Source: Anaerolineae bacterium
Lineage (GTDB): Bacteria; Pseudomonadota; Alphaproteobacteria; DSM-16000; Inquilinaceae
NCBI GenBank assembly: GCA_028285185.1
Contig: JANQQD010000035.1
Location: forward strand, 1 to 60,451
Length of the DNA stretch: 60,451 bases
Reading direction: 5' to 3'
The notes under the pieces are model-generated. The model was given only the letters and a program-made list of their open reading frames with translations. It was not told where the DNA came from and did not search any database. Shown here one piece after another: positions 17,436 through 26,727 of the stretch (position 1 is the stretch's first letter; each line of letters starts with the position of its first letter). The position numbers and the translations under genes were made by a program.

Positions 17436-18530
17436 TTAGCGACTCTCCGCTCGAAAGACAAACGCTTGCGACGGATCCAGACGGATTGCCACCGTTGTGT
17501 CACAGTGTGCCGGCGCTATACCTGGGACCCGAGCCACCAGGTTTTGCGGCCCATCCGACGCCGCGACCACCAGATGCACGATCGTTGAGCGACCCAGAGG
17601 TTTCACGGCAACGACCGTCGCCGCGGCACCCGCCGGATCGGATGGACCGGTAACCGACAGGGCTTCCGGCCTGATCAGGATCGCCGCGTCCGCGCCCTCG
17701 CCCAGCCCGGGCGCGTCCAGAGGCCCCCATGGCGTCTGCACATGGCCGCCGGCAACCGTCGAAGCCAGTCGGTTGACCTCACCGAAGAAACTGGCGGCAA
17801 ACGCATCAGCGGGCCTGCAATAGAGGTCGAGCGGGCTGCCGATCTGGACGATGCGGCCTTCGCGCATCAGGGCGATGCGGTCCGCCAGATACATCGCCTC
17901 TTCCGGATCGTGGGTTACGATCAGCGTCGCCGCCCCACTTTCCTTCAGAATGCCGAGGGTCTCATCCCTGACGGATCGGCGCAGATTGAGATCCAGGCCC
18001 GAAAACGGCTCGTCCATCAAGAGCAGGCTCGGCTCCGGCGCCAGCGCGCGTGCCAGGGCCACCCGCTGCTGCTGCCCGCCGGACAGCGTGTGCGGAAAGA
18101 CGTGCGACAGGCGGCCCATGCCGACGCGGTCGAGCATCGCCGAGGCTTTCCGGATCTGCTTGCGCGCCGGCAACCGCGACAGGCCGAACCGCACATTCTG
18201 CAGGACGGTCAAGTGCGGAAACAGTGCGTAATCCTGGAACACCAGCCCGACACCACGGGCTTCCGGAGGCTGCCCACCGCCGGCATCCGCCACCACCGCA
18301 CCGGCGAGCCGCACGATACCGGACTGCAGCGGCTCCAGACCGGCGACCATACGCAGAAGCGTGGTCTTCCCGCATCCCGACGGTCCGACAAGGCCGACGA
18401 TCTCTCCTGCCCCGGCGGACAGGCTGACCCCGTCCACCGCCAGCACCTCGCCGAACCGGCGGGTAACCGCAGCGACATCCAGGACCGGCGCGGCCCCTGA
18501 GACATCGGGCAGGCGCTGCGCCAGGCTCAT
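17436..18530 (-). CDS. ABC transporter ATPase, Fe3+/polyamine (FbpC/PotA) type
   Basis: 364 residues. Walker A GPSGCGKTT near residue 50, Q-loop VFQDYALFPHLTV, signature LSGGQQQRVALARAL near 147, Walker B LLLMDEPFSGLD, and H-loop VTHDPEEA are complete. Residues 240-364 form a TOBE-like regulatory domain, typical of importers with periplasmic binding proteins. No permease or binding protein is in this window, so it may serve a transporter encoded elsewhere. It lies between scpB and tatA on the same strand. Confidence 0.9.
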   Translation of the reverse strand: MSLAQRLPDVSGAAPVLDVAAVTRRFGEVLAVDGVSLSAGAGEIVGLVGPSGCGKTTLLRMVAGLEPLQSGIVRLAGAVVADAGGGQPPEARGVGLVFQDYALFPHLTVLQNVRFGLSRLPARKQIRKASAMLDRVGMGRLSHVFPHTLSGGQQQRVALARALAPEPSLLLMDEPFSGLDLNLRRSVRDETLGILKESGAATLIVTHDPEEAMYLADRIALMREGRIVQIGSPLDLYCRPADAFAASFFGEVNRLASTVAGGHVQTPWGPLDAPGLGEGADAAILIRPEALSVTGPSDPAGAAATVVAVKPLGRSTIVHLVVAASDGPQNLVARVPGIAPAHCDTTVAIRLDPSQAFVFRAESR

Positions 18531-18582
18531 GCCCCAAACAGTCCGCGCCGCGGGTCGCCCTTGTGGCGTGGTGTCGATGCGA

Positions 18583-19224
18583 TCACCGCGGCACCTCCTC
18601 CACGTCCCCTTCGCCGGCCTCCATCACATCGAGCAATGACGGGGCGGAGTCCCCCTCCTCCAGCACGCTGCCCGGCAGGGTGGCGACGGCAGGCCCCCTG
18701 TCGATCAGTCCTGCGGCTGCGAGATCCTCTAACCCCGGCAGATCACCGGTGGAGACGAGGCCGAAGTGGTCGAGGAATTCGGGCGTCGTGATCCAGGTGA
18801 GCGGCCGGCCCGGCGTCTGCCGGCGCCGTCCCGGGCGCACCCAACCCACTTCTAGCAGCTGGTCGAGCGTGCCCTTGCTGGTCGCGACGCCCCGGATCTG
18901 CTCGATCTCGGGGCGGGTGACTGGTTGGTGGTAAGCAACGATGGCAAGGGTTTCGATGGCGGCGCGCGACAGTCGCCGTGGCTCCGCCACCTCGCCGCGC
19001 AGCCGTGCAGCCAGGTCAGGCGCCGTGCGGAAGGCCCAGCCGCCGGCCACGGCCTTCAAGACGACGCCGTGTCCTTCGTATCGTTCGGCGAGCTCGCGCA
19101 GGATGGATTTCACGTCCGTGCCGGAGGGCAGCCGCTCTGCCAGAGCCGCTTCGGTCAGCGGCTTGGCCGATGCGAACAGCAACGCCTCGACAAGTCTCAC
19201 CGCTTCGGAAAGCAATCGGCTCAC
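18583..19224 (-). CDS. scpB: Segregation and condensation protein B
   Basis: 213 residues. Two winged-helix domains are seen: LVEALLFASAKPLTEAALAERLP at the N-terminus and RLSRAAIETLAIVAYHQPVTRPEIEQIRGV near residue 84, both family signatures, followed by GRPLTWITTPEFLDHFGL. A C-terminal acidic extension follows. It binds the Smc-ScpA complex. The start overlaps the scpA stop by 4 bp. Confidence 0.95.
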   Translation of the reverse strand: MSRLLSEAVRLVEALLFASAKPLTEAALAERLPSGTDVKSILRELAERYEGHGVVLKAVAGGWAFRTAPDLAARLRGEVAEPRRLSRAAIETLAIVAYHQPVTRPEIEQIRGVATSKGTLDQLLEVGWVRPGRRRQTPGRPLTWITTPEFLDHFGLVSTGDLPGLEDLAAAGLIDRGPAVATLPGSVLEEGDSAPSLLDVMEAGEGDVEEVPR

Positions 19225-20036
19225 GCCCCTCCACCCTCCGGGCCTTCCGGTATGGCACGCAGGAAGAGCGGCCCGAACGTCGCTTCCTGCCGCAGATTGA
19301 CCGCACCGTCGCGCGCGAGTTCCAGTGCCGCAGTGAATGTGGCCGCCAGGGCCGAGCGAGCGATCATTTCCTCGTCCAGATCATGGGGCAGGAAGTCGTG
19401 CAGCGCACGCCAGTCCTTCGTTCCGCCCAGCAGGCTCTTCAGTCGAGCCAGAGCGCGCTCTGTCGAGTACAGCTTCGACGGCTCCACCTCAAGGCCGGCC
19501 GAGGACAGCCGCTTGCGCCGATGCGTTGCCGCAAAGGCCCGCATCAGGTCCTGGATGGTGTCCTGGAACTGCGGCTTGCGATGCGGCGTCAGCGGTTCGG
19601 TCGCACCCCGCGCCAGCACGGCCTGGCCAAGCTGGGGCAGCGCCATCAGCTTGCCCCCGGCCTCGCGCATGGCGTCCAGCCGGCGAAGCTGGAAGGCAAG
19701 AGCCGCTGCCAGTTCTTCGCCGGTCGGCTCTTCGCCGCTGGGCTTCTCCGGCAGCAGCAACCGTGACTTCAGATAAGCCAGCCAGGCGGCCATCACCAGG
19801 TAATCTGCGGCGATCTCAAGCCGCAGACGGCGGGCCCTTTCGATGAAGGCGAGGTACTGATCCGCCAGCGCGAGGATGGATATCTGCGTCAGGTCGACCC
19901 GCTGCTGGCGCGCCTGGTCCAAGAGAACGTCGATCGGCCCCTCATACGCCTCAAGCCGCAGAACGAAGGCGTCGTCGCTCAGCCGCTGGCGCGGCGGGTC
20001 TTCGAAGTTGTCGGTATCCGTCGGCGGCTGTGGCAT
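19221..20036 (-). CDS. scpA: Segregation and condensation protein A (kleisin)
   Basis: 271 residues from the ATG at 20036, ten bases after the upstream gene's stop; a longer frame to 20072 overlaps that gene. The N-terminal kleisin block FVLRLEAYEGPIDVLLDQARQQRVDLTQISI and YLVMAAWLAYLKSRLLLP are characteristic. It bridges Smc heads in chromosome condensation. Confidence 0.93.
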   Translation of the reverse strand: MPQPPTDTDNFEDPPRQRLSDDAFVLRLEAYEGPIDVLLDQARQQRVDLTQISILALADQYLAFIERARRLRLEIAADYLVMAAWLAYLKSRLLLPEKPSGEEPTGEELAAALAFQLRRLDAMREAGGKLMALPQLGQAVLARGATEPLTPHRKPQFQDTIQDLMRAFAATHRRKRLSSAGLEVEPSKLYSTERALARLKSLLGGTKDWRALHDFLPHDLDEEMIARSALAATFTAALELARDGAVNLRQEATFGPLFLRAIPEGPEGGGA

Positions 20037-20046
20037 GGACACGCGC

Positions 20047-20730
20047 TCACGCTGGGCCCACCGTCGCCGCAATGCCTCTGATGATCCACTCCGACGGCAC
20101 CCGCACGACCTGGGTAAAGAAATCGAACTGTACGCCCATATGCCGGCCCAGCATCGGCAACAGGATGATCACGGCGATCAGGATGAACAGGCCGAACCGC
20201 TCCAGGCGCGCAAGCGGCAGCGCCAGCGGCGCGGGCAGGATGCCGACGGCGACGCGCCCCCCATCCAGCGGCGGCAAAGGCAGCATGTTGAAGACTGCTA
20301 GAATCACGTTCAAGACCACGGCATTCCACAAAGTCTGGTTCAGCCAGGCGCCAGCCTCCGGCGGCAGAAGGACGACGAGATGCAGCGCCGCCGCCGCGAT
20401 CGTCGCCTGGATCAGATTGCTGACCGGGCCTGCCAACGCCACCAGCACCATATCGCGCCGCGGTCGCCCCAGTTGCGCGAAGCGCACGGGCACCGGCTTC
20501 GCCCAGCCGAACAGAAACGGCGCCTTGAGCATCAAGAGGATCGCCGGCAGCGCAACCGTGCCGACCGGATCGACATGCTTGATCGGATTGAACGTCACGC
20601 GCCCGCGCCGATGGGCGGTGTCGTCGCCGAGCCGCCACGCGACATAGGCATGAGCAGCTTCATGCAGCGTAATGGCAAAAATGACAGGCAGCACCCAGAC
20701 GGATGCCAGGTAAATCGTCTCTTCGAACAT
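20047..20730 (-). CDS. Site-2 protease (M50)-family membrane peptidase
   Basis: 227 residues, about six membrane helices. The zinc motif HEAAH (ITLHEAAHAYVAWRLGD) lies near residue 22 and the third ligand region NMLPLPPLDGG near 167, so the active site looks complete. These rhomboid-independent intramembrane proteases without PDZ domain are common in alphaproteobacteria; substrate unknown. It lies between nagZ and scpA, a frequent position in this order. Confidence 0.9.
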   Translation of the reverse strand: MFEETIYLASVWVLPVIFAITLHEAAHAYVAWRLGDDTAHRRGRVTFNPIKHVDPVGTVALPAILLMLKAPFLFGWAKPVPVRFAQLGRPRRDMVLVALAGPVSNLIQATIAAAALHLVVLLPPEAGAWLNQTLWNAVVLNVILAVFNMLPLPPLDGGRVAVGILPAPLALPLARLERFGLFILIAVIILLPMLGRHMGVQFDFFTQVVRVPSEWIIRGIAATVGPA

Positions 20731-20747
20731 GGAACGGCCTGTCTCGC

Positions 20748-21794
20748 TTAGGCCTCAGCCAGCAGATCGCGCAGCCGGGCACGCAGGGCGGCCGGATCAG
20801 TCGGTGCGGCGGGTGGCTGCGGGCGCCCACTCCGGTCAAGCCGCTCCGTGCTGTCAGGGCGCAGCCGCGGCGCGGCCTGGGCCACTTCGGCCATCTCCGC
20901 GAAATCGCCATTGCAGTGCAGGGCCACGTCGCATCCTGCGGCGAGCGCGGCCGCCACCCGTTCGGCCGGCGGGCCGTCGAGCGCCTCCATACACAAGTCG
21001 TCGCTCAGAAGCACGCCGTGAAAGCCGATTGCGTCTCGGATCACCTGTTTGATCACCACATCGGAAATGGTCGCCGGTCTATCGGCATCGATATCGGTGT
21101 ATACCACATGGGCCGTCATTGCCCAGGGCATCACCTCCCAATCGACTTTTGCCAGCGTTCGGAATGGGCGGAAGTCCTGCGCCTCCAGCGTGGTGAATTC
21201 AGCATCGACGATCGGCAGTTCGTGATGGCTGTCAACCGGTGCGCGCCCATGGCCCGGTAGATGCTTCATCACCGGTCGCACACCTTCCTGCAGCATGCCG
21301 AGGCACACGGCCTCGCCCAGTCGGGCGACGACTTCCGGATCGGACGAGAAGGCGCGGTCGCCGATGATCTCGCTGGCGCCGTCGATGATCAGGTCCAGCA
21401 GCGGCAGCGTGTTCACATCCAGGCCCAAGGCCCGCACCGTCGCCGCCAGAGCGCCGGCATTCAGGCGCACCGCCGAGACGGCCCTCTCCATGTCCCGCAA
21501 CGCCAGATCGCCGAAATTCTGGGCCGGCGGATGGTCCGGCCATCGGGGTGGCCGCAGTCGCTGCACGCGGCCACCCTCCTGGTCGATCAGAACCGGTGCG
21601 TCTTCACGTCCGACCGTCTCGCGCAGATCGGCCACCAACCGGGCGATCTGGCCCGGATCCCGGCAGTTGCGGCGAAACAGGATGAAGCCTAGCGGATTGG
21701 CCTCGCGGAACAGGCGTCGTTCCCGCACCGAGAGCCGTGGGCCAGAGCATCCGAAAATAACGGCGAGCGGCTTGCCGCTCTCACGGCCGGACAA
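20748..21794 (-). CDS. nagZ: Beta-N-acetylhexosaminidase NagZ
   Basis: About 348 residues. Family blocks are GFILFRRNCRDPGQIARLVADLRE, LIDQEGGRVQRL and KHLPGHGRAPVDSHHELP with the catalytic His. It removes N-acetylglucosamine from cytoplasmic muropeptides in peptidoglycan recycling. Start uncertain: the frame is open to 21863, but I prefer a TTG at 21794 because it leaves only a 14-bp overlap with the SPOR gene and gives the family length. Confidence 0.92.
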   Translation of the reverse strand: MSGRESGKPLAVIFGCSGPRLSVRERRLFREANPLGFILFRRNCRDPGQIARLVADLRETVGREDAPVLIDQEGGRVQRLRPPRWPDHPPAQNFGDLALRDMERAVSAVRLNAGALAATVRALGLDVNTLPLLDLIIDGASEIIGDRAFSSDPEVVARLGEAVCLGMLQEGVRPVMKHLPGHGRAPVDSHHELPIVDAEFTTLEAQDFRPFRTLAKVDWEVMPWAMTAHVVYTDIDADRPATISDVVIKQVIRDAIGFHGVLLSDDLCMEALDGPPAERVAAALAAGCDVALHCNGDFAEMAEVAQAAPRLRPDSTERLDRSGRPQPPAAPTDPAALRARLRDLLAEA

Positions 21795-23007
21795 TGCAGT
21801 CCGTCCCCCTGTCCCGCAACTCCTGGCACAGCGTGCGTGCGCCGTCACGGTCCAGCATGCCACCCTGAATACGGTGGTAGGTCCGGCCGTTGACCTCCAC
21901 GACCTGGACGAACAGTTCCAGGCTCCCGAGCAGGTCTGGATAGCTGCCTGTGAACTCCTCCCAGCCGGTGCGCGCGGCCTGATCGGAATTCACGGCGGCA
22001 AGCTGAACCCTGTATGTGCGGTCCGGCGTGGTCGGCGCCATCGCGGCAGATTGCAGCGCTGCATCCTGCAGGACGGCCGCGATCGGATCGACCGGAGCAG
22101 GGGCGGGATCGTCCTCTGGTGGCGGGCTCTCTACCGCCGGCTGGGCTTGCATTTCGGCAGTTGGCACTTGCGCCTCGGGCGGTGGCGCTGCCAACTCGGG
22201 CGGCGATGGCGCTGCCAACTCGGGCTGCTGTGCCGCTGCCTCCACCGGCTCTTCCGTGCGCCGGGGTGCACGGCGCGGTGGCGGCGACTGCCCAACCGTC
22301 ATCTCAGCAATCTCGATGCGGCCGGCCGGCCCGCCGGGCTGGCGGCCAAACGGCTCGGCCCGTGCCAGTCGGACGGGTGGTGCCTCAAGCGGCAGAGCCC
22401 CGCCGGTGATCAGGCCGACGGCCACATTCTCCACCACCGTGATTGCCGGCACGGCGGGTGCCACCGACGGCGACTCGCTCTCCTGCGCGCCGCCGTTGCG
22501 TGAAATCAAAGCCTCGGGTCTGTCGGCCGCCGCCCTGCCCGCGTCAGGCCGTGCCTCAATGCCACCGGCAGACGGCTCAACGGCGAAAACGGGCAGCTCA
22601 GAGCTCGACAGCGTTCCGGCATCCGCCACTTCGGGTCGCGCGATCGGTTCTTCCGGCGGGGGCAGCACTGCAGCCTCGCCGCCGTCCTCATCGCTCCCGG
22701 GCTGCCGCGGCTCTTCCAGCACCAGCCGGTCGCGATGCGGCACCTCCAGCCCACCCGGATCATCCGGCCGGACGCGCACCGGGTCCGAATCGGCGCGAAC
22801 CAGCGGCACCTGCCCGTCGCCCGCAGAAATCCTGTATTGTTCGTAAGCGTACCAGACGATCCCGGCGAACCCGAAGAGGACGACCACAAGGGCGGATAGA
22901 AGGGCGATGCGGCGCAGCCCGCCGGGCCTTTCCTCCACCTCATCGAACCCGCGCCGGTCTTCGGGCGCGTATCCGCGCAATGTCTCCGTCTGCCTCAGCT
23001 CGTCCAT
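21781..23007 (-). CDS. SPOR-domain peptidoglycan-binding membrane protein
   Basis: 408 residues from the ATG at 23007. A cytoplasmic segment precedes one membrane helix (IALLSALVVVLFGFAGIVWYAY, near residue 35), then about 270 residues of Pro/Ala/Glu-rich, disordered periplasmic linker, and a C-terminal SPOR domain of about 75 residues (TYRVQLAAVNSDQAARTGWEEF... HRIQGGMLDRDGARTLCQELR). SPOR domains bind denuded glycan at division sites. It overlaps nagZ downstream. Confidence 0.9.
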   Translation of the reverse strand: MDELRQTETLRGYAPEDRRGFDEVEERPGGLRRIALLSALVVVLFGFAGIVWYAYEQYRISAGDGQVPLVRADSDPVRVRPDDPGGLEVPHRDRLVLEEPRQPGSDEDGGEAAVLPPPEEPIARPEVADAGTLSSSELPVFAVEPSAGGIEARPDAGRAAADRPEALISRNGGAQESESPSVAPAVPAITVVENVAVGLITGGALPLEAPPVRLARAEPFGRQPGGPAGRIEIAEMTVGQSPPPRRAPRRTEEPVEAAAQQPELAAPSPPELAAPPPEAQVPTAEMQAQPAVESPPPEDDPAPAPVDPIAAVLQDAALQSAAMAPTTPDRTYRVQLAAVNSDQAARTGWEEFTGSYPDLLGSLELFVQVVEVNGRTYHRIQGGMLDRDGARTLCQELRDRGTDCIVRP

Positions 23008-23177
23008 CGGCCGCTCGCCCCATTTTATGGCCGGGCATGTGCCCGCAGCGTCGCCTGCGTTCTTTGCCGGGGTCACTTCATCTAACACCGTCCTGGCGCG
23101 TGATTGCAAGCAAACAGAACGATCCAAGAAACCTTAGTCAGAATGGGTGGATACGGACGGAAACTTGCGTCGGTGGA

Positions 23178-24353
23178 TCAGATCTTGGACGAGAGATCAA
23201 AGAGGCGCTGGTGTTCCAGCAGGGCATACCGGTCCGTCATGCCGGCGATGTAGTCTGCCACCAGCCGGATCAGGTCGTTCGGTCCCATTCCAGCGCCCAA
23301 CTGCTGCCAGCCCTCCGGCAGGCATGCGGGCTCGCGCAACAGCAGGCCGAAAAGGTCATGCACCACGCGGCGGGCCTTGCTGGTTTCACGGTTCACCTGG
23401 AAATGGCGGTACATCTTGTCGAAGAGAAAGCGCCGCACACTCGCCTCTTCCTCCCGCAAGGTGGCTGAGAAGGCGACCACGGCTTCGGTGGCGCGGCGAA
23501 CGTCATCCGGATGGCAGGCTCCGAGCGCGTCGAGCCGCCGTCGGGTCTCTTGCAGGACATCCCCCACCATCCGGTCGATCACACGGCGCACGATCTCATG
23601 GTTGCGCCGTCGCGGCTCCACCCCCGGCGCCAGCCCGTCGACGGCTGCTACGATCGGCCCGACCAGCGGCAGACCGCGCAAGTCCTCCACTTCGAACAGG
23701 CGTGCGCGCAGCCCATCGTCGATATCGTGGTTCATGTAGGCGATATCGTCTGCCAGGGCCGCGACCTGCGCCTCGGCGGAGGCGAATCGGGTGAGGTCCA
23801 GCCCCCACTCCTGGTCCAGCGCGGCGATGGTGCGGCAGGTGCCCCCCTGCCCCTCGCTTAGCGTCAGCGGCCCATTGTGCTTGACGACGCCCTCCAGCGT
23901 TTCCCAGGTGAGGTTCAAACCGTCGAAGGCGGCGTAGCGCCGTTCCAGCACCGTCAGGACACGCACGGTCTGATCGTTGTGGTTGAAGCCGTCGGACAGC
24001 GGATCGGCTTCGCGCATCGCTTTGTCCAGCGCGTCCTCTCCGGCGTGCCCGAACGGCGTGTGGCCCAAATCGTGGGCCAGCGCGATCGCTTCGGCCAGAT
24101 CCTCGTTCAGCCCCAGGGTCCGCGCGATCGACCGCGCGATCTGCCCCACCTCCAAGGTGTGGGTCAGTCGCGTGCGGTAGTAGTCGCCTTCGTGATAGAC
24201 GAAGACCTGGGTCTTGTACTGCAGCTTGCGGAAGGCGCCGGAGTGGATGATGCGGTCGCGGTCGCGCTGAAAGGGCGTGCGCGTCGCGCTCTCCGGCTCG
24301 CCAATGAGACGGCCGCGGCTGGTCTCGGGCTGGCAGGCGTAGCGCGCGAGCAT
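23178..24353 (-). CDS. dgt: Deoxyguanosinetriphosphate triphosphohydrolase-like HD protein
   Basis: 391 residues from the ATG at 24353 (MLARYACQPETSRGR), which matches how the alphaproteobacterial family begins; the frame is open to 24545. HD-domain ligands are seen in RLTHTLEVGQIARSIARTL, IALAHDLGHTPFGHAGEDAL and the later DDIAYMNHDIDDG. It hydrolyses dNTPs to nucleosides. No ribosome site is visible at the start. In relatives argS usually lies between this gene and the SPOR gene; here only 170 bases separate them. Confidence 0.93.
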   Translation of the reverse strand: MLARYACQPETSRGRLIGEPESATRTPFQRDRDRIIHSGAFRKLQYKTQVFVYHEGDYYRTRLTHTLEVGQIARSIARTLGLNEDLAEAIALAHDLGHTPFGHAGEDALDKAMREADPLSDGFNHNDQTVRVLTVLERRYAAFDGLNLTWETLEGVVKHNGPLTLSEGQGGTCRTIAALDQEWGLDLTRFASAEAQVAALADDIAYMNHDIDDGLRARLFEVEDLRGLPLVGPIVAAVDGLAPGVEPRRRNHEIVRRVIDRMVGDVLQETRRRLDALGACHPDDVRRATEAVVAFSATLREEEASVRRFLFDKMYRHFQVNRETSKARRVVHDLFGLLLREPACLPEGWQQLGAGMGPNDLIRLVADYIAGMTDRYALLEHQRLFDLSSKI

Positions 24354-24366
24354 GGTGAGCAAGACG

Positions 24367-25073
24367 CTAGCATGCGCGGGGACGTCCGGCCACCACCGGC
24401 GCGTGACAGCGCCCGATCGGCCCGTCGTCCCATACTTGGACCTCGATGAATCTGTCATACGGTGACAGCGCAGGTGCTGCAGAAGGCGTGCCCGGCAATC
24501 CGTATTGGCGCACGAACTCCGCGATCTCGGGCAGGGTAAAGACACGTCCGTGATAGTCCCTGCGGTGTTGCCGGTGGTCCGGGAGCGTCGCCAAGGGCAG
24601 GCTTGCCATGCTGTCGGGGACTGTGAATGTCAGTGCCTGCGCCGGGAACTTCGCCAGCGGCAGGACATGCGACTGCGGACGGGACAGGTCCTGTCCATCG
24701 GCGAAGTCACCAAGGAAGAAGTAGATCGGGCGGTCCAGAGGCGTGCGCCCTAGCCTGCGCCGCCGCTCGGAGATCAGCCAGTCTTCCACCTGCCGCTGAC
24801 GGCGGAGGTAGTTAGGCTTGATCGTCCGGTGCCCCCCCGGAGCGGATCCGGTCGAGGATCGCCTCTGCCTCGCTGTCTGGCAGACCGCAGATGTTGCGGA
24901 ACGCTCTTAAGCGCGGATCATAGTTGTGCGTGATAACGGTCGGGAACGGAGACCCGTGAACCAAGACGATCGCCCCTCACGCTGACGAGGAAAGTGCCCG
25001 TCGCGGCGCTGCCGCGTTCGATCGGCGGGAAATGGGTACGACTCCTGTCAAGCGGATTGCCCGCCCGCCACAT
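24367..25073 (-). pseudogene. Conserved gene of unknown function, broken by two frameshifts
   Basis: Coding sequence runs on the minus strand through three frames. Part 1, from an ATG at 25073, ends in FLVSVRG. Part 2, after a shift at a GAGGGG run near 24975, begins IVLVHGSPFPTVITHNYDPR and reads to ILDRIRSGG, then meets a stop. Part 3, after a shift at a seven-G run near 24835, reads GHRTIKPNYLRRQRQVEDWL and then ISERRRRLGRT, DRPIYFFLGDFADG and PDSMASLPLATLPDHR to a stop at 24367. Each piece continues the last without loss, so one protein of about 235 residues was once encoded. Both breaks are in G runs, so sequencing or assembly error is possible. I recognise no characterised family. It starts 14 bases upstream of dgt. 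Confidence 0.6.
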
Positions 25074-25114
25074 TTCCGCCAAACTTGGCTCTCGCGGGGT
25101 CCCGAGGGCGCATC

Positions 25115-25420
25115 TTGGCCATTCTCTCACATCGTCTGGAAGACCGTGGAGACGGTGTCGTGTTGATTCTCGATGGTGAGATCGACATGTCCAACTCCAA
25201 GGATGTGCGGGGCGTCATCCTGAATGCGCTGGACAAGACGGCGGACCTCTCGATCGACCTCTCAGGCGTCAACAATATGGACAGCTCCGGCATCGCCCAC
25301 CTGATCGAAGGATTTCAGCGCGCCCGCAAGACCAAGAAGTCGTTCAGGGTCAGCGAGGTCAGCGACCCGGTGCGGATGGTGCTGAAGATCGCGCGTCTTG
25401 AGACGATCTTGATGACCTGA
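25115..25420 (+). CDS. STAS-domain anti-sigma-factor antagonist-like protein
   Basis: 101 residues from a TTG at 25115 with GAGGG six bases before; an upstream TTG at 25085 is also open. The whole protein is one STAS domain: GVVLILDGEIDMSN, LSIDLSGVNNMDSSGIAHLIEGF (the DSSG Ser is the usual phosphorylation site) and a helical C-terminus. No anti-sigma kinase or phosphatase is adjacent, so the partner is unknown. It diverges from the frameshifted gene. Confidence 0.85.
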   Translation: MAILSHRLEDRGDGVVLILDGEIDMSNSKDVRGVILNALDKTADLSIDLSGVNNMDSSGIAHLIEGFQRARKTKKSFRVSEVSDPVRMVLKIARLETILMT

Positions 25421-25545
25421 CGTCCGTCTTTGCTGGATGGCCCATGGCGGCTTGACCGACCGTCGTCGCAAGACGGTTTGAAGCGGAGCGCATTGGCCCC
25501 TACATTCCCGTCTGAGCACGCATGGCAAAACGGCATGGAACCGAC

Positions 25546-25902
25546 ATGACGGATGCACAGGTCGCAGAGATATCCCCGAGCCTGACGCTGTCGGAGAGCG
25601 CGGCCCGCCGCGTCGCCGCGCTGAGAAGCGCCGAAGGCGACGACGGACTGATGCTGCGCGTTGCCGTTTCCGGCGGCGGCTGTTCCGGCTTTCAGTACGG
25701 CTTCAGCTTCGACAATCAGGTGCGCGACGACGACCTGACCTTTCAGCGCGACGGCGTGACCTTGGTCGTTGACGAGGTCTCGCTGGAGCTCTTGAACGGT
25801 GCAGAGATCGACTATGTGGAAGAGCTGATCGGTGCGTCGTTCCAGGTACGCAACCCGAATGCCTCATCGTCCTGCGGCTGCGGCACGTCGTTTTCGATCT
25901 GA
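25546..25902 (+). CDS. erpA: Iron-sulfur cluster insertion protein ErpA (A-type carrier)
   Basis: 118 residues from the ATG at 25546; an ATG at 25522 in the same frame adds eight residues and cannot be excluded. The three cluster-binding Cys are in GGGCSGFQYGF and SSSCGCGTSF. The protein begins with LTLSESAARRVAALR, the family N-terminus. It passes Fe-S clusters to target enzymes. xthA follows by 36 bases. Confidence 0.92.
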   Translation: MTDAQVAEISPSLTLSESAARRVAALRSAEGDDGLMLRVAVSGGGCSGFQYGFSFDNQVRDDDLTFQRDGVTLVVDEVSLELLNGAEIDYVEELIGASFQVRNPNASSSCGCGTSFSI

Positions 25903-25938
25903 GGCGACGGCCGGTCCAGCCGAGCTGAGTCCGCATCC

Positions 25939-26727
25939 GTGACCACGATCGCCACCTGGAACGTCAACTCGGTGAAGGCGCGGCTGGAGAATGTCCGCAC
26001 CTGGCTGGCGGACTCCGCACCGGATATCGCGCTGTTGCAGGAGATCAAGTGCGAGACGCCGGCCTTCCCGGCGGAGCCGTTCGAAGATCTTGGCTACAAC
26101 ATCGCTGTCGCCGGGCAGAAGGGCTACAATGGCGTGGCCATTCTGTCGAAACGCCCGCTTGAGGTGACGGTCGACGCCCTGCCGGGCGATCCGGACGACG
26201 CTCAGGCCCGCTATCTGGAAGCGGATATCGGCACGCTCAGGATCGCCTGCCTCTACCTGCCCAACGGGAACCCGCCGGGCAACGGGACCGCAAGCGAGAA
26301 GTACCGCTACAAGCTCGCCTGGATGGACCGGTTGCGGGAGCGTGCGGCTGACCTGCTGGTCGAAGACCACACGGTGATCTGGGGCGGGGATTTCAACGTG
26401 ATCCCGGAACCTGTCGATTGCCACGACCCGGCTGCCTGGGAAGGTGACGCCCTGTTCCGGCCCGAGACGCGCCGGTCGTTCCGCAGCCTGCTCAATCTCG
26501 GCCTTACCGAGGCCTTTCGCGCCGTCAACCGCAACCGCAATGCCTATACGTTCTGGGACTATCAGGGCGGCGCCTGGCAGATGGACAAGGGCATCCGCAT
26601 CGACCATTTCCTGTTGTCGCCGCAGGCGGCTGATCGCCTGCAGGACTGCCGCATCGACCGGGAGCCGCGCGGGCTGCCCAAGGCCAGCGACCATGTGCCG
26701 GTAGTCCTGACGATCGACGGGGAATGA
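25939..26727 (+). CDS. xthA: Exodeoxyribonuclease III
   Basis: 262 residues from a GTG. Endonuclease/exonuclease/phosphatase-fold motifs are present: IATWNVNSVKARL at the N-terminus, LLQEIKCE (catalytic Glu), GYNGVAILSK, IWGGDFNVIPE and the C-terminal KASDHVPVVLTI with the catalytic Asp-His. It cuts DNA at abasic sites and trims 3' ends in repair. It overlaps the next gene by 4 bp. Confidence 0.95.
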   Translation: MTTIATWNVNSVKARLENVRTWLADSAPDIALLQEIKCETPAFPAEPFEDLGYNIAVAGQKGYNGVAILSKRPLEVTVDALPGDPDDAQARYLEADIGTLRIACLYLPNGNPPGNGTASEKYRYKLAWMDRLRERAADLLVEDHTVIWGGDFNVIPEPVDCHDPAAWEGDALFRPETRRSFRSLLNLGLTEAFRAVNRNRNAYTFWDYQGGAWQMDKGIRIDHFLLSPQAADRLQDCRIDREPRGLPKASDHVPVVLTIDGE

